Shown in pieces: positions 40,547 to 49,044 of a DNA stretch of 64,000 nt (positions are counted from its first letter, which is position 1; every line of letters starts with the position of its first letter). The DNA is from an uncultured Flavobacteriaceae bacterium (GTDB taxonomy: Bacteria; Bacteroidota; Bacteroidia; Flavobacteriales; Flavobacteriaceae). The DNA lies in contig CANNGA010000011.1 in the NCBI GenBank assembly GCA_947504035.1, positions 62,001 through 126,000 of the forward strand, read 5' to 3'. The notes beneath the pieces were generated by a model. It saw only the letters and a program-made list of their open reading frames with translations, was not told where the DNA came from and searched no databases. Position numbers and translations under genes: made by a program.

Positions 40547-42340
40547 CTATATCTTAGCTGCTTTAGGTCCATCGTAATCATACGTAAACCAATCCACATC
40601 AATATAGCCAGCATCTTCTTTCTCATTCCAAGAAAAGAACCCTAAGCGGTCGCCTGTCCATTTTCCAAAAGCAATTGTAAATATGGGGCCAAAGCGCGTG
40701 TAAGTTTCACCATCTAAGCTGTATTCATAAAAGGCTTGATTACTTGTATTTGACGTTCTCACGTACAATATGTTAGTCGTTATAGCTGGTCCTTGTGTTT
40801 TTTCGGCCATAGGGTTCATATAAAATAAGTGCTTTTTACCAGTCTCATCAACTTCTACACCTAATACGTTAAAAGCACCACCATACCTTACAAAACCTGC
40901 TAATTGGTGTGGCTGCATCCCTGAAATGTCAAATTTTGCAGCTGCCGTTCCTGTAGTTATCCCCATAATACGTTGACTAAGCGTATTAGATGCTCTCCAG
41001 AAATCTGAATCTGATCCGTCATTATTTGTCCATTGATTGATATTTGGCCCATATCCTTTTGCATGAGGCAATACTTTGCTTGCTTTTAAGCGTAACCAAC
41101 CTGTGCGTTCTGTAAGTGACCAATGGGTATCTCTTGGGTTATGGTTCCACTCCCATTGCAAACCTAAAGTCGCTTGAGAAAATGTATCGTCTGTACTAGG
41201 TGCACTTACGGGATACCCATCTATAGGTTTTTTATGTTGTTTTACAGGTTCTCCAATACCGTCATTGTCTTCATCTACACCTATTATTGGCCAACCGTCA
41301 ACCCAGTTTACAGGTTCTAAACATTGAGGTCTTCCTTGAAAAGGAATATCATCGTTTTGAATAAGTTGGTGCATATACCACCACGATTTATCTGGTGCTT
41401 GTATAAGCGCACCTTGGCTACAACTACGGTTATTAAACGCCGTGCCTTTTTCTAAAACCGTCTTTACGTCGTAAGGGCCATAGATACTTTCTTTAGATCG
41501 TAGTACAATTTGCTTTCTATCATTTTTAGGATTCTTAACACCTGGTAACGTAGAATTGTCTCCCATAGTCCACTGCGCTAAAAAGATATACCATGTACCA
41601 TCTATCTTATAAATTTTTGCAGCTTCTGCTCCCATACCTGTATATACCAATTTACCTTCATCTAAGATTTTTGTACCATCCCAGCTCATTTCGTAAATTC
41701 TATTTTCATTACCTTCAATAGTATTGGCTTCACTTTTCTGTTTTCCAGCAGTATTTACAATCACATAAGCCTTGTGGGCTTCTTCATCCCAAAATACAGC
41801 TGGATCATCTAGTACCTTTGCTTTTGGCAACATAAATACGGGTGTTGTCCAAGGGCCTTTAATGTCCTTAGCGGTAGTAACCATTAAACCATGTTGGTAA
41901 TCTATTTGGTAACAATACCAAGTACCATCATGATAGGCCAAATCGCCAGCCCAAACACCAAAAGAGTATCCATTCATACGGTCCCAATTGTATTCTGGTG
42001 CCCACGATAATTTATCAAACACATGTCCTACGTTAGTCCAGTTCACCATATCCTTAGAGGCTAGTATGGGCATACCAGGAGACACATGTTGTTTCGATGT
42101 AATCATATAATACGTATCTCCTACCTGTTCTATATCAGAATCTGGATAATCGGCATTTAGAATAGGATTCACATAAGTTCCATCACCTTGGTCTCCCCAA
42201 CTTCCTGTAGTTCCTTGAGTACTTACTGGGGCTTCTGCACTAGTAGACGCTGTTTCTTTTGCTTCTTGCTTACAACTAAAACTTATTAATAGAGCACCAA
42301 ATACCAAAGGTTTTAGAGTACTTAAATATGATCGCTTCAT
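40547..42340 (-). CDS. GH43 glycoside hydrolase lipoprotein with concanavalin-like C-terminal domain
   Basis: The protein has 597 residues and a lipoprotein signal ending LISFSC. The propeller (about 50-370) has base Asp in NADYPDSDIEQ, second Asp in KVLDDPAVFWD and Glu in GAEAAKIYKIDG. A C-terminal beta-sandwich (about 390-590, FSQATLGLQWEW onward) is of the GH43 C2/beta-xylosidase accessory type. The architecture fits a xylosidase or arabinosidase. It starts a unit with a clear CAGGAYA-box promoter. Confidence 0.9.
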   Translation of the reverse strand: MKRSYLSTLKPLVFGALLISFSCKQEAKETASTSAEAPVSTQGTTGSWGDQGDGTYVNPILNADYPDSDIEQVGDTYYMITSKQHVSPGMPILASKDMVNWTNVGHVFDKLSWAPEYNWDRMNGYSFGVWAGDLAYHDGTWYCYQIDYQHGLMVTTAKDIKGPWTTPVFMLPKAKVLDDPAVFWDEEAHKAYVIVNTAGKQKSEANTIEGNENRIYEMSWDGTKILDEGKLVYTGMGAEAAKIYKIDGTWYIFLAQWTMGDNSTLPGVKNPKNDRKQIVLRSKESIYGPYDVKTVLEKGTAFNNRSCSQGALIQAPDKSWWYMHQLIQNDDIPFQGRPQCLEPVNWVDGWPIIGVDEDNDGIGEPVKQHKKPIDGYPVSAPSTDDTFSQATLGLQWEWNHNPRDTHWSLTERTGWLRLKASKVLPHAKGYGPNINQWTNNDGSDSDFWRASNTLSQRIMGITTGTAAAKFDISGMQPHQLAGFVRYGGAFNVLGVEVDETGKKHLFYMNPMAEKTQGPAITTNILYVRTSNTSNQAFYEYSLDGETYTRFGPIFTIAFGKWTGDRLGFFSWNEKEDAGYIDVDWFTYDYDGPKAAKI

Positions 42341-42368
42341 TTCTAATTTATTTTGAATTTTAAAATGT

Positions 42369-42411
42369 TAAAAATAGAAGAATTCTTTGGAATTATTGTC
42401 CTGATCTGTCA
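42369..42411 (-). promoter_or_regulatory. CAGGAYA-box promoter of the GH43-sulfatase-lyase-DUF1080 unit
   Basis: Minus strand reads TGACAGATCAGGACAA, a GACAG/GGACA repeat with 10-base period, then TATTTTTA starting 27 bases after the C of CAGGACAA. Confidence 0.7.
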
Positions 42412-42589
42412 TGCAAATTCTTTAAGTTTCTAATAATTCTATCAATATTATCTATGCTACTTTTTTAGATTAAAAAAGACAACATATTCATCTTACAAAT
42501 TTAAAGTGTATTTCAGAAAAGCAACATAAACGTTCTCCCCTACGTTTAGTATTCGTTGAGAGTTTTCGCTCTATTCAAACATAAATGGT

Positions 42590-44614
42590 TTAATACCGTT
42601 TTCGTTCTAATGTTTCTCCAGTGCTATCATACACTTTCCAAGTACCTATACGCTTATCTTTTTTATAACGCCCTTTAATATGGATACTTCCGTTAGGGTG
42701 GTACTTACGATACACACCGTATTTCATACCATTTTTAAGAGGTACGCTTAATTTTAAACTACCATCTTCATAGTATTCTTTATAGACCTTTGCGTTTAGG
42801 TCATCTGGTGTGATCGCTTCCACTTTAATAAGTTCCTCTTCTTCAACCATTTTTAACAAAGTACTGTTACGTGTTTCGGGAGTCTCAAAAGCAGTTTTCC
42901 ACTGTTTTTTATAAGATGTTGAAAAGGGGTTGGGCGATTCCGCAGAGTGTGGTGCGTTTTCAAATGTCTTGGGGTCTCTATATACTGCGGCTAATGTACT
43001 TTCAAAACGAGTTCCTGAAGCACTTAATTGCAGTCCTATTTGCGAAAAACATGTAATGTAATCCTTATTGTTTTGCAATTGCTTTTGCGCTTCTGGACTT
43101 ATCATTGCCATTAAATTTTTATAAAATAAAGGCATGTTTATATAAGCAAACACGTTAGATGTCGCTTCAAAATGTTCTGAAAATTCCTGATAGGTATCAG
43201 ACATTGCTAATGTTTGTTGAGATTCGTAATCATTTATGATATTTTTAAGCGTTTGCGGATGGTTACTAAAAATAACATAATCGTCTATAATGGTAAAATA
43301 CGGTTTTTCTAAATCTTTAAAGAAACGTCCTAAAAGCGGTTTAAAAAACCCTTTCATCGCCATAAAATTAATAGCGTAATTCCTATAATTCACCTGCTTA
43401 AACTTAACTGGTGTTTTCTTTTTTATTTGTTTTAAAACAAAGTCCAACTGTGTTTTAGCCTCAGTACCGTCCTTTGCTTTTAAGACAACCGCAAATTCAT
43501 TTTTACGGCCTAAGTTAGAGGGCTGTAATTGCAAAAAAGCGACTTCATCGTCCATCCAGTCAATAAACTGTGTTTTTATGTCTATATTTAAAAAGCGTTC
43601 CGTTTTTGCTATAGTAGCATCGTAAGTTCCTAAATCCTTTGCGTTTTGCGCTTTAAGCTCGTGAAAATTATCATAAAAACGCTCATAGTTATCAAAACCT
43701 AGGCTTAAATAAAAAGCAGTACGCTGTGGAGCAACCTCAGCAATGCTGCGTTTCCCCAATCCAGATTTATGCAAAGCTTCTATATAGGTTTGGTGTGTAT
43801 CATTAAAATTGGTATAACCATTAGCTAGCAGTAATTCATCATCTAAATCAAAACTAAACCCCGAATACCACAAATGCGCACTCATATAATTTAATGACGC
43901 ATTAGGGGCATCCATATAACACATCGCAAAATCTTTTACATATTGTTGCTGTATGTACAAACGTAACATGTCGTCATGGTCTACTTTCTTAAAAATATCA
44001 AGATAATTTTCATCCCGCCCAATGGTTGGTGCTGCATATTCGTCTATAGCTGCTTCTGTAAGCGCATTGGTATAAGAGGCTACAAATAGATTATCCAGTA
44101 TTGTAATGTAGAGTGTTTCTTTGGTTTCTTTATCTAACAGCTCAATAATTTCATGTGTTTGATAAGTCCTTCTACTAAGGCTGTAATTAACGCTCATCAC
44201 CTTATCCAAATAATCTTTAAGTTGGGTAAATTTTGAAATTTTCTGTAAATCTACGACAAACAAAAAGTCGTAATCTTTGGGTTTATACATGTGGGCAGAT
44301 ACCACTAAAGATCGAGACCCTAAAAGCTTAAATAAACTTTTATTATCTTGAAATAATGTATCTAAAGTATTCGCGTTTTCTGTTAACTCAGAAAAATAGG
44401 GGTGCTGTTTAAGATGTGTCCAAATAGTATTGGTACGTATATCTTCCCACGTAGATATTGGTTTTTCCGTTTCAAGAAAAAACACAGCATTTGAGGGAAT
44501 CACATAAATAGGTCGCAAGTTTTTAGTAGGTGTTACAAACGTATAGTACGCATAGCCCATTAAACCTAGAATCCCCCCTAATATTAGTATTATTTTAGTC
44601 TTTTTTGCCATCAT
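42590..44614 (-). CDS. DUF3352-like membrane-anchored protein with C-terminal MORN-type repeats
   Basis: The protein has 674 residues. An N-terminal membrane segment (IILILGGILGLMGYAYYTFV) is followed by a large soluble domain that looks like the DUF3352 family, starting with YVIPSNAVFFLETEKPISTW. The last 60 residues hold MORN_2-type repeats (YEDGSLKLSVPLKNG, YHPNGSIHIKG). No catalytic motif is visible. It is not a usual PUL gene and may be a housekeeping neighbour caught inside the locus. No CAGGAYA box precedes it. Confidence 0.8.
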   Translation of the reverse strand: MMAKKTKIILILGGILGLMGYAYYTFVTPTKNLRPIYVIPSNAVFFLETEKPISTWEDIRTNTIWTHLKQHPYFSELTENANTLDTLFQDNKSLFKLLGSRSLVVSAHMYKPKDYDFLFVVDLQKISKFTQLKDYLDKVMSVNYSLSRRTYQTHEIIELLDKETKETLYITILDNLFVASYTNALTEAAIDEYAAPTIGRDENYLDIFKKVDHDDMLRLYIQQQYVKDFAMCYMDAPNASLNYMSAHLWYSGFSFDLDDELLLANGYTNFNDTHQTYIEALHKSGLGKRSIAEVAPQRTAFYLSLGFDNYERFYDNFHELKAQNAKDLGTYDATIAKTERFLNIDIKTQFIDWMDDEVAFLQLQPSNLGRKNEFAVVLKAKDGTEAKTQLDFVLKQIKKKTPVKFKQVNYRNYAINFMAMKGFFKPLLGRFFKDLEKPYFTIIDDYVIFSNHPQTLKNIINDYESQQTLAMSDTYQEFSEHFEATSNVFAYINMPLFYKNLMAMISPEAQKQLQNNKDYITCFSQIGLQLSASGTRFESTLAAVYRDPKTFENAPHSAESPNPFSTSYKKQWKTAFETPETRNSTLLKMVEEEELIKVEAITPDDLNAKVYKEYYEDGSLKLSVPLKNGMKYGVYRKYHPNGSIHIKGRYKKDKRIGTWKVYDSTGETLERKRY

Positions 44615-44927
44615 TTTTATATTAAAACAGTCTCCCCTACGTGCGTCGTATGACTTGATTTCCCGTCTAAAATACTTTCTTCTTTTACTTTATTCGATAA
44701 AAAACACGAAAAATGAAACTAATTTAAACTTTTTTTAGGCAGCCAACAAGGCGCTTCTAACTTATCGAAATCAAAAACACCGCAACTCAAAACAAACAAC
44801 TAATAATCACATAGTTAAGCTCTTAACACAAACGTATTGCCCTCTCCTGCATTTACATGTTGCTTTAAAACTAAACAAAAAGACTTACAAAAAAAACAAA
44901 AAACACCTTACACATTTAAATCCTACC

Positions 44928-44986
44928 AGATCAGACCATTACAGTTTTGTACAGGATAGCCAAAACGGCTATACCGTGTATATTGC
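44928..44986 (+). promoter_or_regulatory. CAGGAYA-box promoter of the first PL28 gene
   Basis: Three CAG triplets lie exactly 10 bases apart: CAGACCATTA, CAGTTTTGTA, CAGGATAGCC. TATATTGC starts 27 bases after the C of CAGGATAG (44979). The first part, AGATCAGACCA, is repeated before the next PL28 gene. The rest of the 44615-45036 gap is AT-rich with no gene. Confidence 0.75.
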
Positions 44987-45036
44987 AATCCGTTGAAAAT
45001 AAAATTTTAACAAATAACTAAACTAAACCATTAAAA

Positions 45037-46023
45037 ATGAGACACAAACTAAATTTAAAATTGTTAAGAAAAGCCAGTTATGTATTTACAGCAGTAGCCC
45101 TTTTTTCATGTTCTAATGAAGACCAATTGGAAACCAATTTAGAGCAGCTAGACACCGAACAGATTAACCTTGATTCTAATGCACTATCTGGCAAAAAAAT
45201 TTCAAACCCAAGTAAAAGTTCTAACTGTAGAGCTGGTAATTTTGGTGCCCAATTTTATAAAGTTAATGATGATGCTAATAAGCTCAATCCATTTAATAAA
45301 GACATTAAAGAAATTGATGATAGAACTTGTTACTACAACTATTGGCAACAAACTATTAGTGGTAGAAAAACAGGTATATACCGCTTAAAAGCCAACTCTA
45401 ATCATATTGATAACATTCAACCTAGAATTGAACGCGCTACAAGACGTGTTAATAATAGTAAGAATGGAAATTCTATATCATTTGAAGGCTACTGTACTAT
45501 TCAAGATGTAGGCTTCACCGGTAATCATGATGCGAATCTTACAAGTATATCTGACAAGAACGGTACTTATTTTATCCAAGCTAAAGGGACACATGATAAT
45601 AGAACAATTGGTTCTAAAGATCCTGCTATTCTTTTGTTAATTGCTAAACCTGTATACGAACCTAGAAATGGAAATAAACCTCGTAAATTAAAACACTATC
45701 AAATATTAAGTGAACAAATTAAAAAACGTGGTGGTTCTGGGTCAGATAGAAAGCTTGTTAAAATAACAACTGTTAGAAAAGGACAGCGTTTTAAAGTCAC
45801 TATGAAAAATTATTTCAAAACCAAATTCGACCAGCGTATTGTTGTAAATGTGAATGGTAAACGCTACGAATTTGATGTTCCTAATACCGAAATCAAATCA
45901 GGGCCAAACAAAGGCAAGAGACAATTTGGAAATCAAGCTAAAATTCGTTTTGGCGCCTACCGTTGTCAAGGTGGCAAAGCCAGAATAGATTGGGATAACG
46001 TAAAACAAACACTAAAGAATTAA
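45037..46023 (+). CDS. PL28-like ulvan lyase, surface lipoprotein
   Basis: The protein has 328 residues. The lipoprotein signal ends at Cys25 (AVALFSC) and is followed by SNEDQ, an acidic stretch like the Bacteroidota lipoprotein export signal, so surface display is likely. A jelly-roll domain of about 240 residues follows: DDRTCYYNYW, IQPRIERAT, TYFIQAKGTHDN, DPAILLLIAKP, RGGSGSDRKLVKI and IRFGAYRCQGGKARIDWDNV. These blocks match the PL28 domain in the secreted protein at 54387. The Lys of QAKG and Tyr of FGAYR probably are the catalytic pair. It is a tandem paralogue of the next gene. Expected reaction: endo-cleavage of ulvan beside uronate. Confidence 0.87.
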   Translation: MRHKLNLKLLRKASYVFTAVALFSCSNEDQLETNLEQLDTEQINLDSNALSGKKISNPSKSSNCRAGNFGAQFYKVNDDANKLNPFNKDIKEIDDRTCYYNYWQQTISGRKTGIYRLKANSNHIDNIQPRIERATRRVNNSKNGNSISFEGYCTIQDVGFTGNHDANLTSISDKNGTYFIQAKGTHDNRTIGSKDPAILLLIAKPVYEPRNGNKPRKLKHYQILSEQIKKRGGSGSDRKLVKITTVRKGQRFKVTMKNYFKTKFDQRIVVNVNGKRYEFDVPNTEIKSGPNKGKRQFGNQAKIRFGAYRCQGGKARIDWDNVKQTLKN

Positions 46024-46047
46024 TCGTTTTACACATAGATTATTTTT

Positions 46048-46080
46048 AAAAGCTGTCTTCTAAAAAAAGGCAGCTTTTTT
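46048..46080 (+). terminator. Intrinsic terminator after the first PL28 gene
   Basis: Stem AAAAGCTGTCTT/AAGGCAGCTTTT followed by a T run, 25 bases after the stop. Between here and 46570 I see only AT-rich sequence without features. Confidence 0.85.
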
Positions 46081-46570
46081 CATTTAGACGAATCAAATGA
46101 CTCACCTTTATATTAGTCTAACCAACACCTCAACGGCACCACTGCGCTCCATCTTACTTTAAGCTTATTACAAACGAACATTACTCCCCATTACACCATT
46201 TTTTTGCACAAAAATGGCAAAAGAATACACTTACTACACAAAAAATCTGTTTTCAATAAACACCATTAGTGACTGTAATACCCCCTCTTCCACTATTCTT
46301 ATTCATAACTATTTCCTTAGTATTATTTCCCCGATATTTAGCACCTTTTCGTTTTATGTGTCACTATGTGCGCTTTAGGTGGTCCTTCTAAAATTAGAAT
46401 TTTATATAAACCTACTACGCCTCTTTTACAACTAACAACATCTTCTTTATTTGCGCTTCTACATAACACCACGTATCTATAAATATTTGATAATCAATTA
46501 CTTATAACGCACCATACAGTCCTAACAAACTTAGTGGAAAATACCTTACAAAAACAACCTAAACCCTTCT

Positions 46571-46629
46571 AGATCAGACCAGCACAGTATTGTAAGGGAC
46601 GGATTACAAATTTGTTGCTTATATCTTGC
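46571..46629 (+). promoter_or_regulatory. CAGGAYA-like promoter of the second PL28 gene
   Basis: AGATCAGACCAGCACAGTATTGTAAGGGACGG aligns base by base with the promoter of the first PL28 gene. Here the last unit is AGGGACGG rather than CAGGATAG. TATCTTGC starts 27 bases after the first base of that unit. Confidence 0.65.
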
Positions 46630-46687
46630 AGCCACCAAAATACGGTACTAAGCCGTATTTAAATATTAATAACTAAAACTAAACAAA

Positions 46688-47647
46688 ATGAAAAACAGAC
46701 TAAATTTAAGAACCTTACAAAAAGTGAGTTACGTGTTTGTAGCAACAGCACTCTTTTCATGTGCTAATGAAGATCAACTAGAAACAAACTTAGACCAGCT
46801 GGACGAAAGCCCCATTAGCCTCACTGGAAAGAAAGTTAAAGACGGCAGTGATAAGTGTAGACCAAATAACGGTGGCGCACAATTCAAAAAGTTTAAGGGT
46901 GATGTGAATAAAATTGTGTCTAAAACAGACAAAGAAATAGATGATAGAACCTGTTATTACAACTATTCACAACAAAAGGTGGGCTCAAGAACCGTGGGTG
47001 TTTACCGCTTAAAATCTGGCACAAATCATATTGATAATTTAGAACCAAGAATAGAACGCGCTACACAGAAAACCGATAATAGTAAAAATGGTAATGGAGT
47101 TACTTTTGAAGGCTATTGCACTATTGAAGAAGTTGGTTTTGCAGGTAAATACGATCCTACTATCACTAGTACAAAAGATAAGAATGGCACTTATTTTATA
47201 CAAGCTAAAGGATCACATGACAATAAGACTATTGGATCTAAAGACCCTGCTATTCTTTTATTAATTGCTAAGCCTGTATTCAAACCTAAACAAAAGAACA
47301 AACCTCGTGAGTTAAAACATTTCCAAATCTTAAGTGAGCAAATCAAGGTTCGTGGTGGAAGTGGAGACGATAGAAAACTTGTTAAAATAACCACAGTAAA
47401 TAAAGGACAACGCTTTAAAGTCACTATGAAAAATTATTTTAAGACTAAAACGGATCAACATGTTCTTGTAAACGTAAATGGTACACCATACGATTTTGAC
47501 GTACCTAATACAGAAGTAACTATCAAAAAGAAAAAGAAAAGACAATTTGGAAATCAAGCCAAAATTCGTTTCGGTGCTTACCGCTGTAAAGGAGGTAAGG
47601 CTAAGATATATTGGGATAATGTAAAACAAACTCCAAAGTTTAAATAA
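46688..47647 (+). CDS. PL28-like ulvan lyase, surface lipoprotein, tandem paralogue
   Basis: The protein has 319 residues. The lipoprotein signal ends in TALFSC, followed by ANEDQ (export-signal-like). The jelly-roll blocks are as in the gene upstream: DDRTCYYNYS, LEPRIERAT, TYFIQAKGSHDN, DPAILLLIAKP, IRFGAYRCKGGKAKIYWDNV. The putative catalytic Lys (QAKG) and Tyr (FGAYR) are kept. A run of five Lys precedes RQFGNQAKI, giving a very basic edge that could bind anionic polymer. The duplication includes the promoter core. Confidence 0.87.
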   Translation: MKNRLNLRTLQKVSYVFVATALFSCANEDQLETNLDQLDESPISLTGKKVKDGSDKCRPNNGGAQFKKFKGDVNKIVSKTDKEIDDRTCYYNYSQQKVGSRTVGVYRLKSGTNHIDNLEPRIERATQKTDNSKNGNGVTFEGYCTIEEVGFAGKYDPTITSTKDKNGTYFIQAKGSHDNKTIGSKDPAILLLIAKPVFKPKQKNKPRELKHFQILSEQIKVRGGSGDDRKLVKITTVNKGQRFKVTMKNYFKTKTDQHVLVNVNGTPYDFDVPNTEVTIKKKKKRQFGNQAKIRFGAYRCKGGKAKIYWDNVKQTPKFK

Positions 47648-47671
47648 TACTATAAAAAAGATAAATTTTCT

Positions 47672-47706
47672 AAAAGCGGCTTTCCAAAAGAAGGCCGTTT
47701 TTTTTG
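47672..47706 (+). terminator. Intrinsic terminator after the second PL28 gene
   Basis: Imperfect stem AAAAGCGGCTTTC/GAAGGCCGTTTT followed by eight T. Confidence 0.75.
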
Positions 47707-47859
47707 ATTTATATCATGTACTCCTAATCTTATCGCCCTATATTTAAATTAGAATTTGAGCTATTTGTAATATTTACATCCGTAACCCTAACACTAACAA
47801 GACTTTAAATAAACCACTACAGTTTACAACATGTAGATCACAACTTTTGTCACTCAAAA

Positions 47860-47904
47860 CAGAAGTGTACAGGACACTTAAAAAACAAAAACATCTTATA
47901 TTTC
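47860..47904 (+). promoter_or_regulatory. CAGGAYA-box promoter of the divergent jelly-roll gene
   Basis: CAGAAGTGTA and CAGGACACTT are in tandem with 10-base period; TATATTTC starts 27 bases after the C of CAGGACAC. Confidence 0.72.
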
Positions 47905-47962
47905 CCACGACCATGATATATCACCTGATAGATCAAAAAAAATAACTAAATTAATATACAAG

Positions 47963-48877
47963 ATGAAAAAAACAAATGTATTACGTATTGCGAAATTTGG
48001 ACTCGTTTTAACCTTAGGTATCACACTATCGTGTGCTTCTGAAAATGATGCAGATCCCACACTTGAAGCCATAACTCCAACCTCTATTACAAATCCAACC
48101 AACCGCTCTGCTCGAACAAGTTGTAATGAAACCCGATTTCCTAATTTGGGTCCTGGCGCCACTAGAGGTCAAGTAAGCGGGTGTAACGACGCTAATTCTC
48201 CTAACAATATTGGTAGGTTAGACTGCAGATCTCCACACACATTTGGAGGCTATGCTAATGTAGGCGGAGGCTTTGGCAGGTATAGAATTACGGGCTCCAC
48301 ACAACGCTTTGATGGCACACGAACTCGGGTTGAACGCTTTTTTAATAGAGTGGATAGAAGTAGAAATGCTTCTTCTACACTCAACTACAATTTTATCATA
48401 GATGAAGTAAGTAGTGGATTAACGTGTATTGTGCAAGCACATGCCGAAGGAGAAATCCTAGAAGGAGAAAGAGAAGGTCAAGATGCCCGCAGTGCTGTAT
48501 TTTTATTATATGTAAGGAAAGCTAACCGAAGGGACAGTCGTGGTAGGGAAATCTATATTGCCGAAACTCATGAATCTACAACTCCATTTACAAACTTAAA
48601 CAGGGGTGTTAGAACAAGAACATTTTTTAGAAATATCACTCAAGGGGTATCTTATAACTTAGCCTACCAAACAGGTTATGACAACAGCTCTGATATGTTA
48701 GCAGAATCTACTATAACCATTTCTGGTGGTGGTAGTACGCAAAGTAAAACATTAGAGCATACCTACACTTCAGAATCTGTTACAACCAGATATGGCGCCT
48801 ACGAAGCCTGTGATGTCTGTGATGATGACCAATTTCAAATTAGAATACGCAATGTTCAATTTTGTAGAAACAACTAA
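47963..48877 (+). CDS. Divergent jelly-roll lipoprotein, candidate polysaccharide lyase of a new type
   Basis: The protein has 304 residues. The lipoprotein signal ends in GITLSC, followed by ASENDAD (acidic, export-signal-like). No named family is obvious. Aligning by eye with the PL28 neighbours gives the same order of blocks: RTRVERFFNRVD (PL28: PRIERAT), NFIIDEV (TIEEVG), CIVQAHAEG (FIQAKGSH), SAVFLLYVRK (AILLLIAKP) and RYGAYEAC with IRIRNVQF (FGAYRC, WDNV). So it appears to share the jelly-roll fold, but the Lys of QAKG is replaced by His in QAH, which recalls the QIH motif of PL7 alginate lyases. It shares the locus promoter architecture. Function as an ulvan or related lyase is inference. 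Confidence 0.75.
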   Translation: MKKTNVLRIAKFGLVLTLGITLSCASENDADPTLEAITPTSITNPTNRSARTSCNETRFPNLGPGATRGQVSGCNDANSPNNIGRLDCRSPHTFGGYANVGGGFGRYRITGSTQRFDGTRTRVERFFNRVDRSRNASSTLNYNFIIDEVSSGLTCIVQAHAEGEILEGEREGQDARSAVFLLYVRKANRRDSRGREIYIAETHESTTPFTNLNRGVRTRTFFRNITQGVSYNLAYQTGYDNSSDMLAESTITISGGGSTQSKTLEHTYTSESVTTRYGAYEACDVCDDDQFQIRIRNVQFCRNN

Positions 48878-48894
48878 TGCTTATAGCTCTAAAA

Positions 48895-48924
48895 AAGAGG
48901 TGCGCCTTAGATGGCGCACCTCTT
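48895..48924. terminator. Strong bidirectional terminator between convergent genes
   Basis: Perfect 12-bp stem AAGAGGTGCGCC/GGCGCACCTCTT with A and T runs on both sides, between the plus-strand gene at 47963 and the minus-strand sulfatase at 49045. A second small hairpin (ACACTAAA/TTTAGTGT) follows at about 48933-48950. Confidence 0.88.
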
Positions 48925-49044
48925 AAAAAATCACACTAAATTTTAGTGTAATGAAATATCAAAAATTAAGCAACTATCGCTTTGTCCTGTTTAAAAATAC
49001 CTACCTCAAACATTTTAAGGCTTCAACTTAAAATATATAAAGCA

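Noticed and set aside
47330-47629. Minus-strand open frame of 99 codons
   Set aside because: Antisense to the second PL28 gene, with low-complexity translation; a shadow frame.
48983-49003. Orphan CAGGACAA on the minus strand near 48984
   Set aside because: No minus-strand gene starts downstream of it; it lies 3' of a sulfatase and would only drive antisense to the divergent jelly-roll gene. No -7 box at the expected spacing.
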